A stretch of 64,000 nucleotides of DNA from Azolla pinnata (GCA_037176905.1 JBBBWG010009224.1:26788-90787), one strand, 5' to 3'; counted from the stretch's first letter, positions 49,736-61,149 are shown. Made by a program: numbers and translations. Notes: a model not told the origin generated them from the sequence alone.

Positions 49736-50119
49736 TCATTTCTGATAGCCACCGCCAGGCGTGTCATCCAGATGAACCTTGTAGCCAAAGGTGTAAGCGG
49801 ATGGGGAGGGGCTGGGGTTGTCGGCGTTCATGGGCTGGGAGGGATCGAGGACCTTGGAGCTCTGCGTGAAAGGGGCTCTCCGGCTCTCGCGCGTGTAGTA
49901 GACGATGTTGAGGACGCGATCCGGCTCCGCCCCGGGGACGGAAGCTTTCAGGGCGGGGGTAGCCGGGGCGTGGAGCCTGTACTCGAGGGCGCCGGGGACG
50001 GAGTCCAGATACTCGGGCGTGGAAGCGGGGCCGGTGAGCTCCCATGGCTTCTTGATCTTCCTCAGCGCCTCCGTCACGGCGGAGGAGAGGCGCTGCAGGA
50101 TGCTGGGCGAGGACGCCAT
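49736..50119 (-). CDS. Small conserved-looking protein, 127 aa, function unknown
   Basis: Single frame from a clear ATG (MASSPSILQRLSSAVTEALR) to a stop. The N-terminal ~20 residues form an amphipathic Ser/Arg/Leu helix that could be a mitochondrial signal. Then come IKKPWELTGPASTPEYLDSV, a block ALEYRLHAPATPAL, VPGAEPDRVLNIVYYTRESR and a Ser/Pro-rich stretch ending DDTPGGGYQK. The pattern KPWE.TGP..PEY and YYTR..RR seems familiar from small plant mitochondrial-type proteins, but I cannot name the family with confidence. GC content is clearly higher than in the flanks, and microsatellites border it on both sides. Confidence 0.7.
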   Translation of the reverse strand: MASSPSILQRLSSAVTEALRKIKKPWELTGPASTPEYLDSVPGALEYRLHAPATPALKASVPGAEPDRVLNIVYYTRESRRAPFTQSSKVLDPSQPMNADNPSPSPSAYTFGYKVHLDDTPGGGYQK

Positions 50120-50157
50120 GGCCGGTCTCTCTGTCCTTTCCTTCTCCCCTTCCTTTC

Positions 50158-50430
50158 CTTCTTCTTCTTCTTCTTCTTCTTCTTCTTCTTCTTCTTCTTC
50201 TTCTTCCTTCCTTCCTTCCTTCCTTCCTTCTTCCTTGTAGAGCTTTCTATGCCCTCAGATTCTCCACATCTGCAGGAAAAGCCCTTCTTCTTCTTCTTCT
50301 TCTTCTTCTTCTTCCTCTTCCTTGTAGAGCTTTCTATGCCCTCAGATTCTCCACATCTGCAGGAAAAGCCCTTCTTCTTCTTCTTCTTCTTCTTCTTCTT
50401 CTTCTTCTTCTTCTTTCTTTCTTTCTTTCT
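50158..50430 (+). repeat. CTT microsatellites with an 88-bp unique insert duplicated
   Basis: Three long CTT/TTCC runs alternate with two copies of CTTGTAGAGCTTTCTATGCC + CTCAGATTCTCCACATCTGC + AGGAAAAGCC (about 50234 and 50322). A shortened third copy (TTGTACAGCTTTCTATGCCT) is at ~50447. It lies directly upstream of the small minus-strand gene, that is in its 5' UTR or promoter. Confidence 0.93.
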
Positions 50431-50484
50431 TCCTGCTTCCTCTTCCTTGTACAGCTTTCTATGCCTTCTTCTCTCCTTGTATCT

Positions 50485-50790
50485 GAAACCCTATTTGGAC
50501 CCCAAACAAAAAAGCCATTTGAATCACCAGATTTTACTTAGCATACAAATCTACAGTCCCCAAACCCTGTTTTGCACACCAAATGTGTTTCACAAATCTT
50601 TCTGCCCAACAGCATAAAACAAGAACAAAAAAGAAAAAACTGGAACCCTATTTGGACCTCAAACAAAAGCCACCAGATTTTTAGCATACAATTCTACACT
50701 CCCCAAACCCTATTTTGCACACACAAAATGTGTTCAGCAAATCTTTCTGCCCAACAGCAAAAAACAAGAACAAGAACAAAAAAAAAAACT
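50485..50790 (+). repeat. ~155-bp imperfect tandem duplication
   Basis: CCCTATTTGGACCCCAAACA .. CCCCAAACCCTGTTTTGCAC .. TCTTTCTGCCCAACAGCA at ~50488-50620 is repeated at ~50645-50775 with substitutions and indels. Confidence 0.9.
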
Positions 50791-50799
50791 GTTGCATCA

Positions 50800-52214
50800 C
50801 ATGCCTAAAAAAGACGGGTGTTTGTAGTGATATGCTTCCCAACAATGTTCGAAATATGTGCTAAAACAACTCTCTCAACAATGTTTTGGAGTTACGGTTA
50901 AAATCCCTCTCAAAAAAGCAGCTAATATGCTTAGAAAATTCTCTTGAAAATTCTCTTTTAAAGTGGCAACATTAGTGGCCTTTCCATAACAAATTCCACT
51001 GAATGATGATGCTTATTGGAGATTGATCTCACAACTTTGACTTGTGCCAATCCGGCATGCATTCAGTGAATGAGATTGCGTCTCAGAATTTTGACTTGTA
51101 GCAATTTGCCAAATACGCTCTACAAATCCCTCATATCTTAGATATGGCAACACAAACTGAATCTCCATGTCCTGGAAATTCTCTTGAACCCCCCCACTTT
51201 AGAGGCATAAGTCAAATCCTTCATAACTTCTTGCTCAAAAGTGGGCAATTGGCACTGTTTAACAGGTAGCATGCCCAAGTTTTACATACATTGTTGTTCA
51301 TTAGCCTTCCCTTCTAGAATACAATTGAGGTCTCACCACGAATTCCAGCCAATATTGCCACGATACGACATTGTCTTGCTACAGAACAATCTGCAAGTTT
51401 TACACCCGAGTTGATCCTGGGAAGTAATCTGCCAGTTAATTAGACAGGGCCTCTTCATGATGCTCTTGCAATCATCAATGCATTGCAATTGGCTGCCACA
51501 GTCTCGGGTAAAATTCGAAGTATTTCAAAGTATCTACATCAATTTGGAGTTGAAAAATAGAGGCAAAAAACACAAGCGTGTTTGAACTTGTACACGCTCC
51601 CATTTCCATAAAGTTGATGCTGACTTGTACATCTCTACCGCAGAACCTGCTTGGTTGAACCAAGTAAAAGAAAAAAGCATGGAAGTAATGGTCGCCAAAT
51701 ACTCATGAAGATAAATCCTTTCTTGCAAATGTTCGCAACTTGTAAGAAAAATGAGAAGCTCAAAATCCATGGCCAGGTAATAATATAGCCATGGCTATTT
51801 GGCATGTCATGTATCAGTAACATTAACAAAAATGTGTATATGAATACAGAATGTCATGTTCATATGCTTTGTAAACAGGTTTAGATGATACACTATTTGC
51901 ACTCTTTGTAAAAATCAGGGATTTCCATGTGTAAAGCAAAATTGCTTTTATAAGCCAGACCTACGATGGGTATACGGACTTCAATGTACCAGACCGCCAA
52001 TCCTAGGGTGAAACGCTGTGCACAAGTAATCCAGTAGGTAGGATCATGTGTCAATATATTGACATAGCTCGGTAAGGCATTGCTTCTGCCAAAAAACACC
52101 ATTGATCAATAAAAGGACATTCAAATATTATCAAAAATTCACATCAATACTGACATTATGCCATTGATTCATAAACAAGTTGTACTTTGAAACTTCAAAC
52201 CCTGTGGTACCTTT
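50800..52214. other. Intergenic region, nothing recognised
   Basis: AT-rich sequence between the promoter of the small gene and the stop codon of the GTD-binding gene. Short minus-strand frames around 51475-51829 overlap each other in different phases and show no domain. Confidence 0.5.
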
Positions 52215-54455
52215 TCAAACTTGTTCATGGAAAATTGATTGAACAACCTCTTCGGAGGGGTCCTCCCTTTTGCCAGATGTTGGGGCTGTGCCACTAGTTT
52301 GATTATAGAGGCTTTCATTTCCAGCTTTATAATGATTGAATTCCATCCAGAACATTTCTTTGGCAGCATGATTCATCGACTTCATTGACGACTTATTCCT
52401 TTTTGCTAGCACTACAGTGTCAGGTAGTATGCTTTCAAACAAGCGATACGTCCCTTCTGGGTTCAATTCCTCTTGCTTCCCTTGGTCGTCAAGGGAGGCT
52501 TCTTCAATTACTAATCTAGAATCATCTCCACTAGCAGTGGCGGAAACAGACTTTGTTTCTTCATTAAACTGCTCAGGATGTTTGTTCGCCTCACAGCCAT
52601 TGTCATATGAAGTCATATACTTGAGCTTCTTCCCATGATTTTCAACTAATCTGAATCGTGGTTGACTTTGCACATCAACCAAAACAACATCTTGGACAAA
52701 TTTTGCAGTCTTGAGCCTTTTTCTCGATCTGTTATAAGAATGCACATCCCCCCTGAATGATGAGGATTGCATGTTATTTCCACGGCTTTGATGCCTCCTC
52801 TCTATAATTGATGAGGATGCAGTTGAACTATCGTCACTTTCATCACCTTGGCCCTCTTGCCGAGAGCAGCTTTGAATGCTCTTGCCTTGGCTGTCTTTCG
52901 GCTCATTCGCATCTTTGATGAGAAGTACTGGATTGTCATCCGATGAAGCAGAAACAGGAGCAGCTTCTGGTCCCATCCTCCTTTCACGCTCTCCTTCAAG
53001 TCTTCTGCGGATCATGTCGATCTCGATCTCGAGCAAATAGTTCTCTCTTTCTTTTCTGTAGAGGATGTCTTTCATTATAAGCATCGCATGCTCATCGTAT
53101 GTCGCCTTCTCCTCTGCCATCCTTTGATAATGTTCAGCTTGCATCCTAAGTGCTGCTTTCTCTTCTTGTAAGTGCAAAATCTTTGTGAGCGTTTCGTTGG
53201 CTGCCGTTTCTGCAGCTATCCTTTCATGCTCAAGCTCGCTATACAAGTCACGAAGCTTGTCCCTTTCAACCTGCAGAGCCTTTCGTAGTTTTCTTATCAA
53301 CTCATCACCATTTCCATTCTCTGTCATTGTTGAGCTCGAGCTCTCATCGTTGAAGCACCCCGGCTCGCCTTCAATTTCTTGTTGTGAGGTTGCCGAGCCC
53401 ATTCTTCCACTGCATGTGCATGAGTTCTCCCATAAAAAGCAGAGCTTTTTAGTCCCATTCTTTGCAGCGCTTTGCTGTCCTTCTGATTTATCATCTGCCA
53501 TCTCTCTAGGAGAGCCTTTGAGATCTTTTATCCCATCATTTCCTGAGGTGCTAGACGGTTTGGAAGCAACCTCCTTCTTGGGCCTATCACAAAATGATCT
53601 GCTCGTATCACAAAATGAGCTGCTTCTCTCCAGCCCTGGGCCTTTCCTCTTCAAGAATGATCCTCTCCTCTCCAAAAACGAGGCTTGTCTCTCCGAAGAT
53701 GGGTCCCTTTTCGTTACGTTTCTCTCTGAAATGGAACCACTTCTATCTGATATCGAGCCACTTCTATCTGATATCGAGCCACTTCTATCTAAAATGGAGC
53801 CGTTCCTCTTACAAAACGAGCGGCTAGTCCTTAAGATCGAGCAGATTCTCTTCGAATGCGAAGCTTTCCTATCCAGAAATGGAGCATCTCCAGGTGATGC
53901 GGTGGAGGCAACAACGCTGCCATTGTTGCACATAGATGAGGAAGAATCGGAACAAGGCCCTGCCTCAACAGCATTCAAACGCCTTGTTGAAGACGAGTCA
54001 TCATCATCATCATCATCAGCATCATCATCATCATCAGAAACATCCAGAATATCTATACATTCAGAACAAAGAAAATATCTTCTTTTGAAGAAGAAGAAGA
54101 AGAAGAAAAACCTCCTTCAACACGTGCTGATCGACGCAAGAGACATCGGAGTCTTACCTTGGCGTTTGGGAGCATTGCAAGATGTGCAATGGCGACTCCG
54201 AGATCTCTTCCGGATTCCGCTCGCATCTTCCCCCCCCGGGCTCCTTGTTCCATCATTCGCAAGCGAGCCGCAGATCGAAGGGTTCTTGCCCACAAGCCCG
54301 CAGAGTCGCAACACATGGAAGGTGAGGCATATCACGACGCCGTTGAGCAACAGAATGACGGAGAGGAGCAGCTGCGTGAAGGCGGCGATCAAGGCAGAGG
54401 CCTTCCAGGGGCAATCTTCTCGAAGAAAGGGAGTGGTGGCTGGGCAAGGACCCAT
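52215..54455 (-). CDS. GTD-binding (DUF593, zein-binding) membrane protein, 711 aa, two exons
   Basis: Proteins with a GTD-binding domain include the plant MyoB myosin receptors and FLOURY1; they sit in endomembranes and bind class XI myosin tails or zein by a coiled coil. Exon 1 (54455-54158) encodes a hydrophobic segment at residues ~21-54 (ALIAAFTQLLLSVILLLNGV..). Exon 2 (54052-52215) starts in phase with an Asp-rich run. Residues ~160-257 are a repeated Ser/Arg octapeptide field (RSGSISDR three times plus variants such as RRGSFLKR). The GTD coiled coil covers ~350-458: LRKALQVERDKLRDLYSELE .. HERIAAETAANETLTKILHL .. EEKATYDEHAMLIMKDILYR. The C-terminal 250 residues are low-complexity. The introns and phase (G|AT) fit. 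Only one intron of 105 bp is seen. Which GTD subgroup it belongs to is not decided. Confidence 0.88.
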
Positions 54456-54560
54456 GGAATGGAGTGCGAGCAGGGAACATCAGGAGGGCAGGGCCATGAT
54501 GCTCTTGTTGATGGCTTCCTCTCTCGGCCGAGGGTTTTAGGGAAGAAGAAGGGGCGTCTG

Positions 54561-54638
54561 CTTGCAGGGCTTCTTGCTTGCAATCTGCAACTTCTACCGC
54601 TTGCAGGGCTTCTTGCTTGCAATCTGCAACTTCTACCA
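54561..54638 (+). repeat. 39-bp tandem duplication
   Basis: CTTGCAGGGCTTCTTGCTTG + CAATCTGCAACTTCTACC occurs at 54561 and again at 54600, in the 5' flank of the GTD-binding gene. Confidence 0.92.
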
Positions 54639-54917
54639 CATGAGCGAGTGGAAGCCCAAGAAGCAGAAGAAGAAGAAGAAGGGCGAGCATGTGCTTGGGA
54701 ACAGGAAGCAGGTGCAGGGAGAGGTTGCCATGGCTGTCGAGCAGAGCTGCAAAAAGGATCTCTCGGAACCGGAGAGGATCTAAGACAGCATCGATAGTGG
54801 GCGAGTTGCTCCCGTGTTTTTTCTCAGAAAAGAGGAGGAAGGAGGGGGCCCCTCCTCCATGGCCATGGAGTCTGTGGAGAGCGACTCTTGGAGTCCTTTT
54901 CCTTTCTTGACAGACAG

Positions 54918-54938
54918 AGATGGTCTTCTTCTTCTTCT

Positions 54939-54970
<32 letters not shown>

Positions 54971-55261
54971 CTTCCTTCCTCTTCTTCTTCTTGCTGCAAT
55001 TGCTATGATGTTGATGTGGATGTTGGTGACCGCGACGATGACCGTGATGATGATGATGATGGCGGTGAAGATGATGATGATGGTGGCGGTGAAGATGATG
55101 ATGATGGTGGCAGTGAAGATGATTATGATGGTGGCGGTGAAGATGATTATGATGGTGGCGGTGAAGATGATTATGATGGTGGCGGTGAAGATGATGATGG
55201 TGGTGATGCTGATTGCTAGTGCTGATGATGGTGGTGGTGATGATGATGGTGGTTGTGGTGG

Positions 55262-55299
<38 letters not shown>

Positions 55300-55830
55300 C
55301 TGGTGATGTTGATGTTGATGCTGATGATGGTGATGATGATGATGGTGGTGGTGGTGATGATGATGATGGTGGTGGTGGTGGTGATGATGATGATGGTGGT
55401 GGCGATGATGATGATCGTGGTGGTGGTGGTGATGATGGTGGTGGTGGTGGTGATGATGTGGTGGTGATGATGATTGTGGTGGCGGTGGTGATGATGATGA
55501 TGATGATGGTGATGGTGATGGTGGTGGTGGTGATGATGATGGTGGCGGTGGTGATGATGATGGTCATGATGATGATGGTGGCGATGATGATGGTGATGAT
55601 GATGACAGCTGCAGTGTTAGTGTTGGTGGTGTTGTTGCTACTGCCAATGATGTTGATTCTGATGTTGACAATGGCAATGACGAGGACAGCGGCGACAATG
55701 ATAACGATGACGGCGACGGCGGCAGTGATGATGATGGTGATGATGCTGATGAGAGGATGAGATTATGATGATGATGACAGCGGCAACGACAACGATTATG
55801 ATGATGATGATGATGATGATGTTGCTGCTG
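54918..55830 (+). repeat. CTT run followed by ~800 bp of GAT/GGT trinucleotide array
   Basis: A CTT run (54920-54990) gives way at ~55020 to GATGATGATG and GGTGGCGGTGAAGATGAT units. Between 55060 and 55200 a 24-27-bp higher-order unit (GATGATTATGATGGTGGCGG + TGAA) repeats five or so times. Further right the order becomes irregular. Open frames of up to 290 codons are pure Met/Val, Asp/Gly or Ile/Thr/Ser runs and not genes. Confidence 0.95.
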
Positions 55831-56154
55831 TTGTTGCTGTTGACGAATTGCAGTTTCAGGGACATGTCATCTACGGTTGTTCGTGTCCATCGTTGTATAG
55901 TTGTGATCATGTTTCACCAAAGAAGCCTCCAATGCAACTCAAAGAAACAAGCTTTGGCCTCTTTCATTTGCAGGATTCTAGAGAAAGCGTGTGTGTAGTC
56001 TGGATTGATGCGACTCCACATTAAAACTGTCGATTCGATCGGATTCCCTCACTCTGCCGCGCAACAGGCAAAACTCGAGATCTATCTGCAAATCGAACTG
56101 CGATCCTCTGAGAACTGTGCATGCGGCATCGGCCAACAACATTCCAAGCTGCCG

Positions 56155-56340
56155 AATCGATCGATCGATCCATATGTGTCGATTCATAACATCAGAGCTG
56201 TTGATCGATCGATCGATCTGTCGATTCATAACATCAGAGCTGTCGATCGATCGATCGATCGATCCGCCGATTCATAACATCTCGGAGCGATCGATCTGCC
56301 GATTCGTCACATCTCGGAGCTGCTGAATCGATCGAGCTAC
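56155..56340 (+). repeat. Short tandem repeat with GATC core, ~45-60 bp unit
   Basis: Three to four copies of CGATCGATCGATC + TGTCGATTCATAACATC + AGAGCTG(T) follow one another (56158, 56205, 56243, 56285). The later ones are degraded (GCCGATTCGTCACATCTCGG). It lies ~250 bases upstream of the centrin start codon. Confidence 0.85.
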
Positions 56341-56593
56341 CGATTCAGCGATCCGATTCCCCTGACTGCGACGGGAACTACAAATCTAACTCTACAAAAA
56401 TACTGACAAAACATAACAAGTCAATCCTCTTGATATTTCAATTTCATTCAATTTCAAAGTCTATTTCAATTTCATTCAATTTCAAAGTCCATTATTTCAA
56501 AGTCCATTTCAACTTCAAAGTCCTCTTCTTTCTGTGTCTGTCTCCAACATCTCTGTTCCAGATTCTTGTGTTCCTTCCATTCTTCCTTGGGAC

Positions 56594-59500
56594 ATGGTGA
56601 GAGCTTCCGCTGCTTCCGCAACCCCGATTTTCCTTTCGAGTTGCGTTGTTAATCTTTGTTTTTTCCGTTTTCTGGGCTCCGTTTTCTCGGATCCACCCGG
56701 AATTCTGAAAATGGCGTGATTTCGTTTCTTGTTCCCTGCTTTTTCTTTTTTTTAGGGTTACCGGAGGTTAATCAACAGGTCCGAGCCTACAGACTCTCAA
56801 ATTCAGGAGATCCGCGAAGCTTTCGAGCTGTTCGATACCGATAACTCTGGTATAGACTAAAACTAAACCCAATTTTGTGCTTCGTATTGGAGATGATGAC
56901 ATCGCAATGGCATCTAAGGGACCTCTCAAGGTCGTCACCCATTCTGGACATGTTGTGGGTGGGAGATTCCGGAACGTGCTAGAAACGGAAGAATCAGTTC
57001 AAACCTGATCAAGTAGAAAAGCAAAAAAGAAGCTTGCTTCTGTATATTGATCGGACGGATCTTCCTTGCATGCTTGAGTAGAGGCCAGTACAGATGAACC
57101 TAGTGTGCTTGGATGATGAATTAGTTGTTCTTCCTCGTTAGGGAGATCACATCCAACCATGCCGAGATCCATGAAAATAATTTTAGATTTCCGCATATGC
57201 TGAGCATGTTCATTCATTCCCAAACTTTCATCGGGAGGGAACAAAGGTCATAATCAATCTATGCATTTTCAGGTCCTGTTTCTCTCAACGTGTCTGTAAG
57301 GCCATAGTTTCTCTTTCTTAATGCATTTGTAAGACAACATACTCGATCGTGCCACTGATTTAGTTTACATTTCTTAATGGATTTGAAATGCCATGGTTGC
57401 TGTTTGCCTTTATTGATTTCTAAAGCCATCGTTTCTCTTTCTTAGTGCATTTGTAAGACCACATATTCAATCGCCTCACTTTTAGTTCCGTTCTTAATAT
57501 GTTTGCAAGGCAACAGTTTCTGTTTCTTCATTCATTCGTATGACAATGTATTCGATCACCTCACTCTAGGTTCTGTTTCTTAATGCACTTGCAAGGCCAC
57601 CTATTGAATCACCACATTTTGGTTTCTATCTCTTATTTCCTTTGCAAGGCCCGATTTTCAATCACCACTCTTTAATTTCTGTTCCTAAGTTCGTTTGTTA
57701 AGGCCATAATTTCTGCATCTTGATGCATTTGTACGGCCAAATATTGCTCTCACAGCTGGAAGTTGACCTTAACCTTAACCTAAGATCGTTTTTAACTGTT
57801 TTCTTGTCTCCTCTGGAAGAACTTCTAGCTGGCTGAGTAAAACAAAATTCATTAAAATGTCATAGATCCAGCTGGGTAAAAAAAAATCTGTTTTGATGGT
57901 TACTTGCTGTAAGACATCAAGGATTTAACCTTGCACTTGATTGTGTATAAAAAATCGTTGAGGAGCACACAGCTCAACTGGCCCTCCTTCGAAGGTAGAA
58001 GGATTGTTTATAGGATATCAGTCCAAAGAAGTGATAAAATCTTAAAATGCTAAATTGCCTCTTGGGGCTACAAACAAAATAACTGCAACTAAATACACAG
58101 CGAAGCAAAAAGCTCATTACATCAAGTACACAAGCTTCAAACTTAAATAGATGCAAACTTCGGCTGCCATCAAGGGAGTTCTAACATTGACTGATCCAAG
58201 ATGAGGGTAGAAGGAAAATTAAATATATAGAAGGTACATCATGGCTTTCCACCTATCCTTTACCTTTTCCTATTCTCTCCCAAAATAACCATAAGTCCTT
58301 GTCTTCCTTGTTTTAATGGTGACTGATATTCTCGAAGAGAAGACTTCTATATTTCTATTCTATAACGATATAGACTACATTCTAAATTTACATGTCACCC
58401 GACGTAAATGATGATCAAAAGTTTTATAGTACAATTTACCAAGAGTTAACAATGACGATCTTAACCAAAGCTGTTAATCCTTTTGGCGTTGATGCTTGTC
58501 GCCATCAATATGCCCTGCAGCTTCCGTACATATATGCTCCACCTCCCTGTCTACTATTAGAAACAATTGAATTGCACAAATCCCAATTATAGCTTGCTTC
58601 CCAGTATCTTAGAAGGTCGTGATTGAGGGGAGGGGTAACAAAATATTGAAACACCCACACTCGGTGAGGGGAGGGTTAACATATTGAATTACTGACAAAC
58701 AAGTTGCAGTGAAAAACGTTTGCTTCCTAAATTATTCGATTCAATGTCCTGTTCGTTTCTGTGGAAAACCAGAAAAAGATATTTCGTATCTCTCATATCT
58801 TATCTTCTGAATTCTTCATTCAAGTTTTATCTTAGTCTCAGCAGGATTCTGAGTGTGCATTAGTCTACCCTGTTTGATGGTTGTATATCGTGCTTCATCT
58901 GCATGCGTAACAGATCGACAGACTACTGGAGGCTAGCAGGCAAAAAACAATACACATTTTAGTTTTTTACTTTTGGTTTTCTAAATTGTTCAAGTTAATA
59001 ACCTATCCGTTAACTTGGAAAATCAGGAAAAGATATATCGTTTTTCACTTGTCTTTGGAGTTTTTCATTTGCGTTTTATCATAGTTTCAGCAGGATTCTA
59101 TGACATTAGTCTACGCTACTTAATGGCTGTGTATCATGCATCAGCTGCATGCATTCTAGACTGTCAGACTACTAGCTGTGTATCTTTTATTTCGAGCTTT
59201 CTAAATTGTTCCATTTAACGATGCATTCACTAACTGGAAAACTAGGAAAAGATATTTCATCTCTTTCATATCTTGTCTTTAGAGATCTTCCCTTGGGTTT
59301 TATCCTAGTTTCAGTAGGATCCTATAGCGTTGGATCAGTATACCCCATTTAAAGGCTCTGTATCATGCATCACATAACACTCATACCAAACTGGCAGACC
59401 AATAGACAGTGCCAGGCGGAAAATTATAAACATGCTAGTTTTATTTTTGGGCTTTCGGCATTTTTTGATATAACAATCTATTCATTCATTTGTTCAGGTA

Positions 59501-60473
59501 GCATTGATGCTGTAGAGCTCCAAGTGGCTATGAGGTTTGCATTCTTTACCTATCTCTGTTAGGATATATGACATTCCTCTCCAGAATAATGGAAACCAAC
59601 GTCCTCAATTAGTGTAGTATACATTGCAGACCGAATAGTGACATAAGCATTGATTTTGTGAAACGATCTTATAAATAATTTGTAATTTTATTTTGCAGAG
59701 CGCTAGGGTTTGCATCTAGTGATGAGGTAAGTACTTCCTTTCCTGAGATGCATCTTTGTTGGATAAGAGGTTGTTTTTGTGGATAAAGATTGTTGTCTTT
59801 CTTCTTTTGGGATATATTTTTTTTCTTTTAATTGAATCAAATGCTGTTTGCTCTCATGTGTCTAATGTTGACTGCACTACTGCATGGAAAAAGTGTTGCA
59901 TCATTAGTCTTCCACATTGTTTACTTAGAATATTCTATTGGAAATTGTCGCAGTAAATAATCTCTCTTTATATCTGGAGCTTGTAGGAAGTCAAGCAGAT
60001 GATTGCTGACATTGATAAAAATGGCAGTGGGTCCATCGAATTCAAAGAATTTTTACATATGATGACTGAAAAGATGAGTGAACGAGATTCTAGAGGAGAG
60101 ATCCAGAAGTCTTTCCAGTTGTTTGCGAATGATAATACTGTGAGTACAATCCCGATAATTATGATTGGCCATCATCATGATGCACCGAAGCTATAGGGAT
60201 TATCCTTTGTGATGCAGGGGAAGATTAACTTTGAAAAGTTGAAACAACTTGCGAGTAGTGCGGGGTTAGAGATGACGGAGAAAGAAATAAAGGAAATGAT
60301 ACTAGTTGCTGATACCAATGGTAAGTTGGGAGCTCATGTTTGCCAACGGCTTTTTGTGTGTTTTGCGTTTTCTAGAAATAATCACTCTTTATTATTGCAA
60401 CTTCAATGAAGGTGATGGCGAGGTGGATGAAGAGGAATTTATTGAAGTCATGAAAAAGACCAATCTATTTTAA
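56594..60473 (+). CDS. Centrin (caltractin), 159 aa, seven coding exons
   Basis: Centrins are EF-hand calcium sensors of basal bodies, nuclear-pore TREX-2 and DNA repair complexes. Exons: 56594-56596, 56756-56849, 59498-59534, 59699-59726, 59987-60139, 60218-60320, 60412-60473; phases join to exactly 480 nt. Exon 1 contributes only ATG. The protein starts [22 protein letters not shown]-hand loops: [12 protein letters not shown] (complete), [12 protein letters not shown] (complete), ANDNTGKINFEK (loop position 1 is Ala and position 12 Lys, so probably not calcium-binding), [12 protein letters not shown] (complete). The linker [20 protein letters not shown] and the C-terminus VMKKTNLF are centrin hallmarks. 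The N-terminus is shorter than in many plant centrins. Intron 2 is 2.65 kb and full of repeats. Confidence 0.95.
57265..57745 (+). repeat. Degenerate ~65-75-bp repeat inside centrin intron 2
   Basis: The phrase CTTAATGCATTTGTAAG(A/G)C + CACAT(A/T)TTC(G/A)ATC + a TTTCTGTTTCTTA block recurs about seven times with many changes (for example 57317, 57440, 57495, 57575). It lies wholly inside the intron. Confidence 0.75.
58760..59425 (+). repeat. ~220-253-bp tandem repeat inside centrin intron 2, three copies
   Basis: Copies start near 58764, 59017 and 59237 with GGAAAA(C/T)(C/A)AGGAAAAGATAT. Each continues with TCTTGTCTTT.GA, GTTTTATC.TAGT.TCAG.AGGAT, TGTATCATGCATCA and CAGACTACTAG. The third copy runs up to ~75 bases before exon 3. 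Confidence 0.88.
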
Positions 60474-61140
60474 TGGAGTTAAGGGGATCTCATGCCTTGC
60501 AAACAGGTAATGTGTGATAAGTGAACTACCCCAAAGTAAAGCATATTTGTAAAGGACTTGGTTCTTTTATCGACTGGCTTTTTTCTAACACGCTTGAGAT
60601 TTATGTTTGTAAGCTTACTGCGAGTGCATTGGTGATGTAAATCCCATAGTAAAAAACCCTGAAAATGGACATTGGAAAATGGTTTCTGATGGTTGTATTT
60701 GTGATTCGATAAGGGCTTGTTCTAATGATAATGGGGTAATCATTTAGAATGGTGACTCATGCGAAAATTTTGCCGAATGCGTGCTCCATTGCATTTCTGT
60801 GATCATGCCTTTGATTGGGGAAAAAGGCCATTTGCATGTGTTGTGATTATCCGCAGTTACTGGGCTTTTCCCATTTCTTCAGGAAAGAGCTTGAGTCTCT
60901 ACATAGAGCGAAGTTCGCTGAAGATTTCAACAAAATTTGTTCGGTGCCTTGAAAAGAGAACATTTGGTATGTCAAAATGCAAGATCTGCTCCTTGATGAG
61001 GTACAAAATGCAATGGTCATGATCAATCATCGAGGGCTTTGAATTATATGTTTGGCCTCTTTGATTATGAATACGACGTGAGTGATGTGGGAGAACCTCC
61101 TAACCAGCGATGTCAATGCATGCTGCATACCTTTCTCGCA
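60474..61140. other. Centrin 3' flank
   Basis: Starts with the probable 3' UTR. No gene is supported. The frame at 60759-61022 (87 codons) has no known domain. Confidence 0.5.
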
Positions 61141-61149
61141 AAAAAAAAG

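Noticed and set aside
49772-50617. 281-codon plus-strand frame opposite the small gene
   Set aside because: The second half is pure Phe/Ser from the CTT runs, and the first half is the antisense of a better supported gene.
54824-55760. Frames of 247 and 290 codons in the GAT/GGT array
   Set aside because: They consist of Thr/Ile/Ser or Met/Val/Asp runs forced by the trinucleotide repeat and have no gene-like composition.
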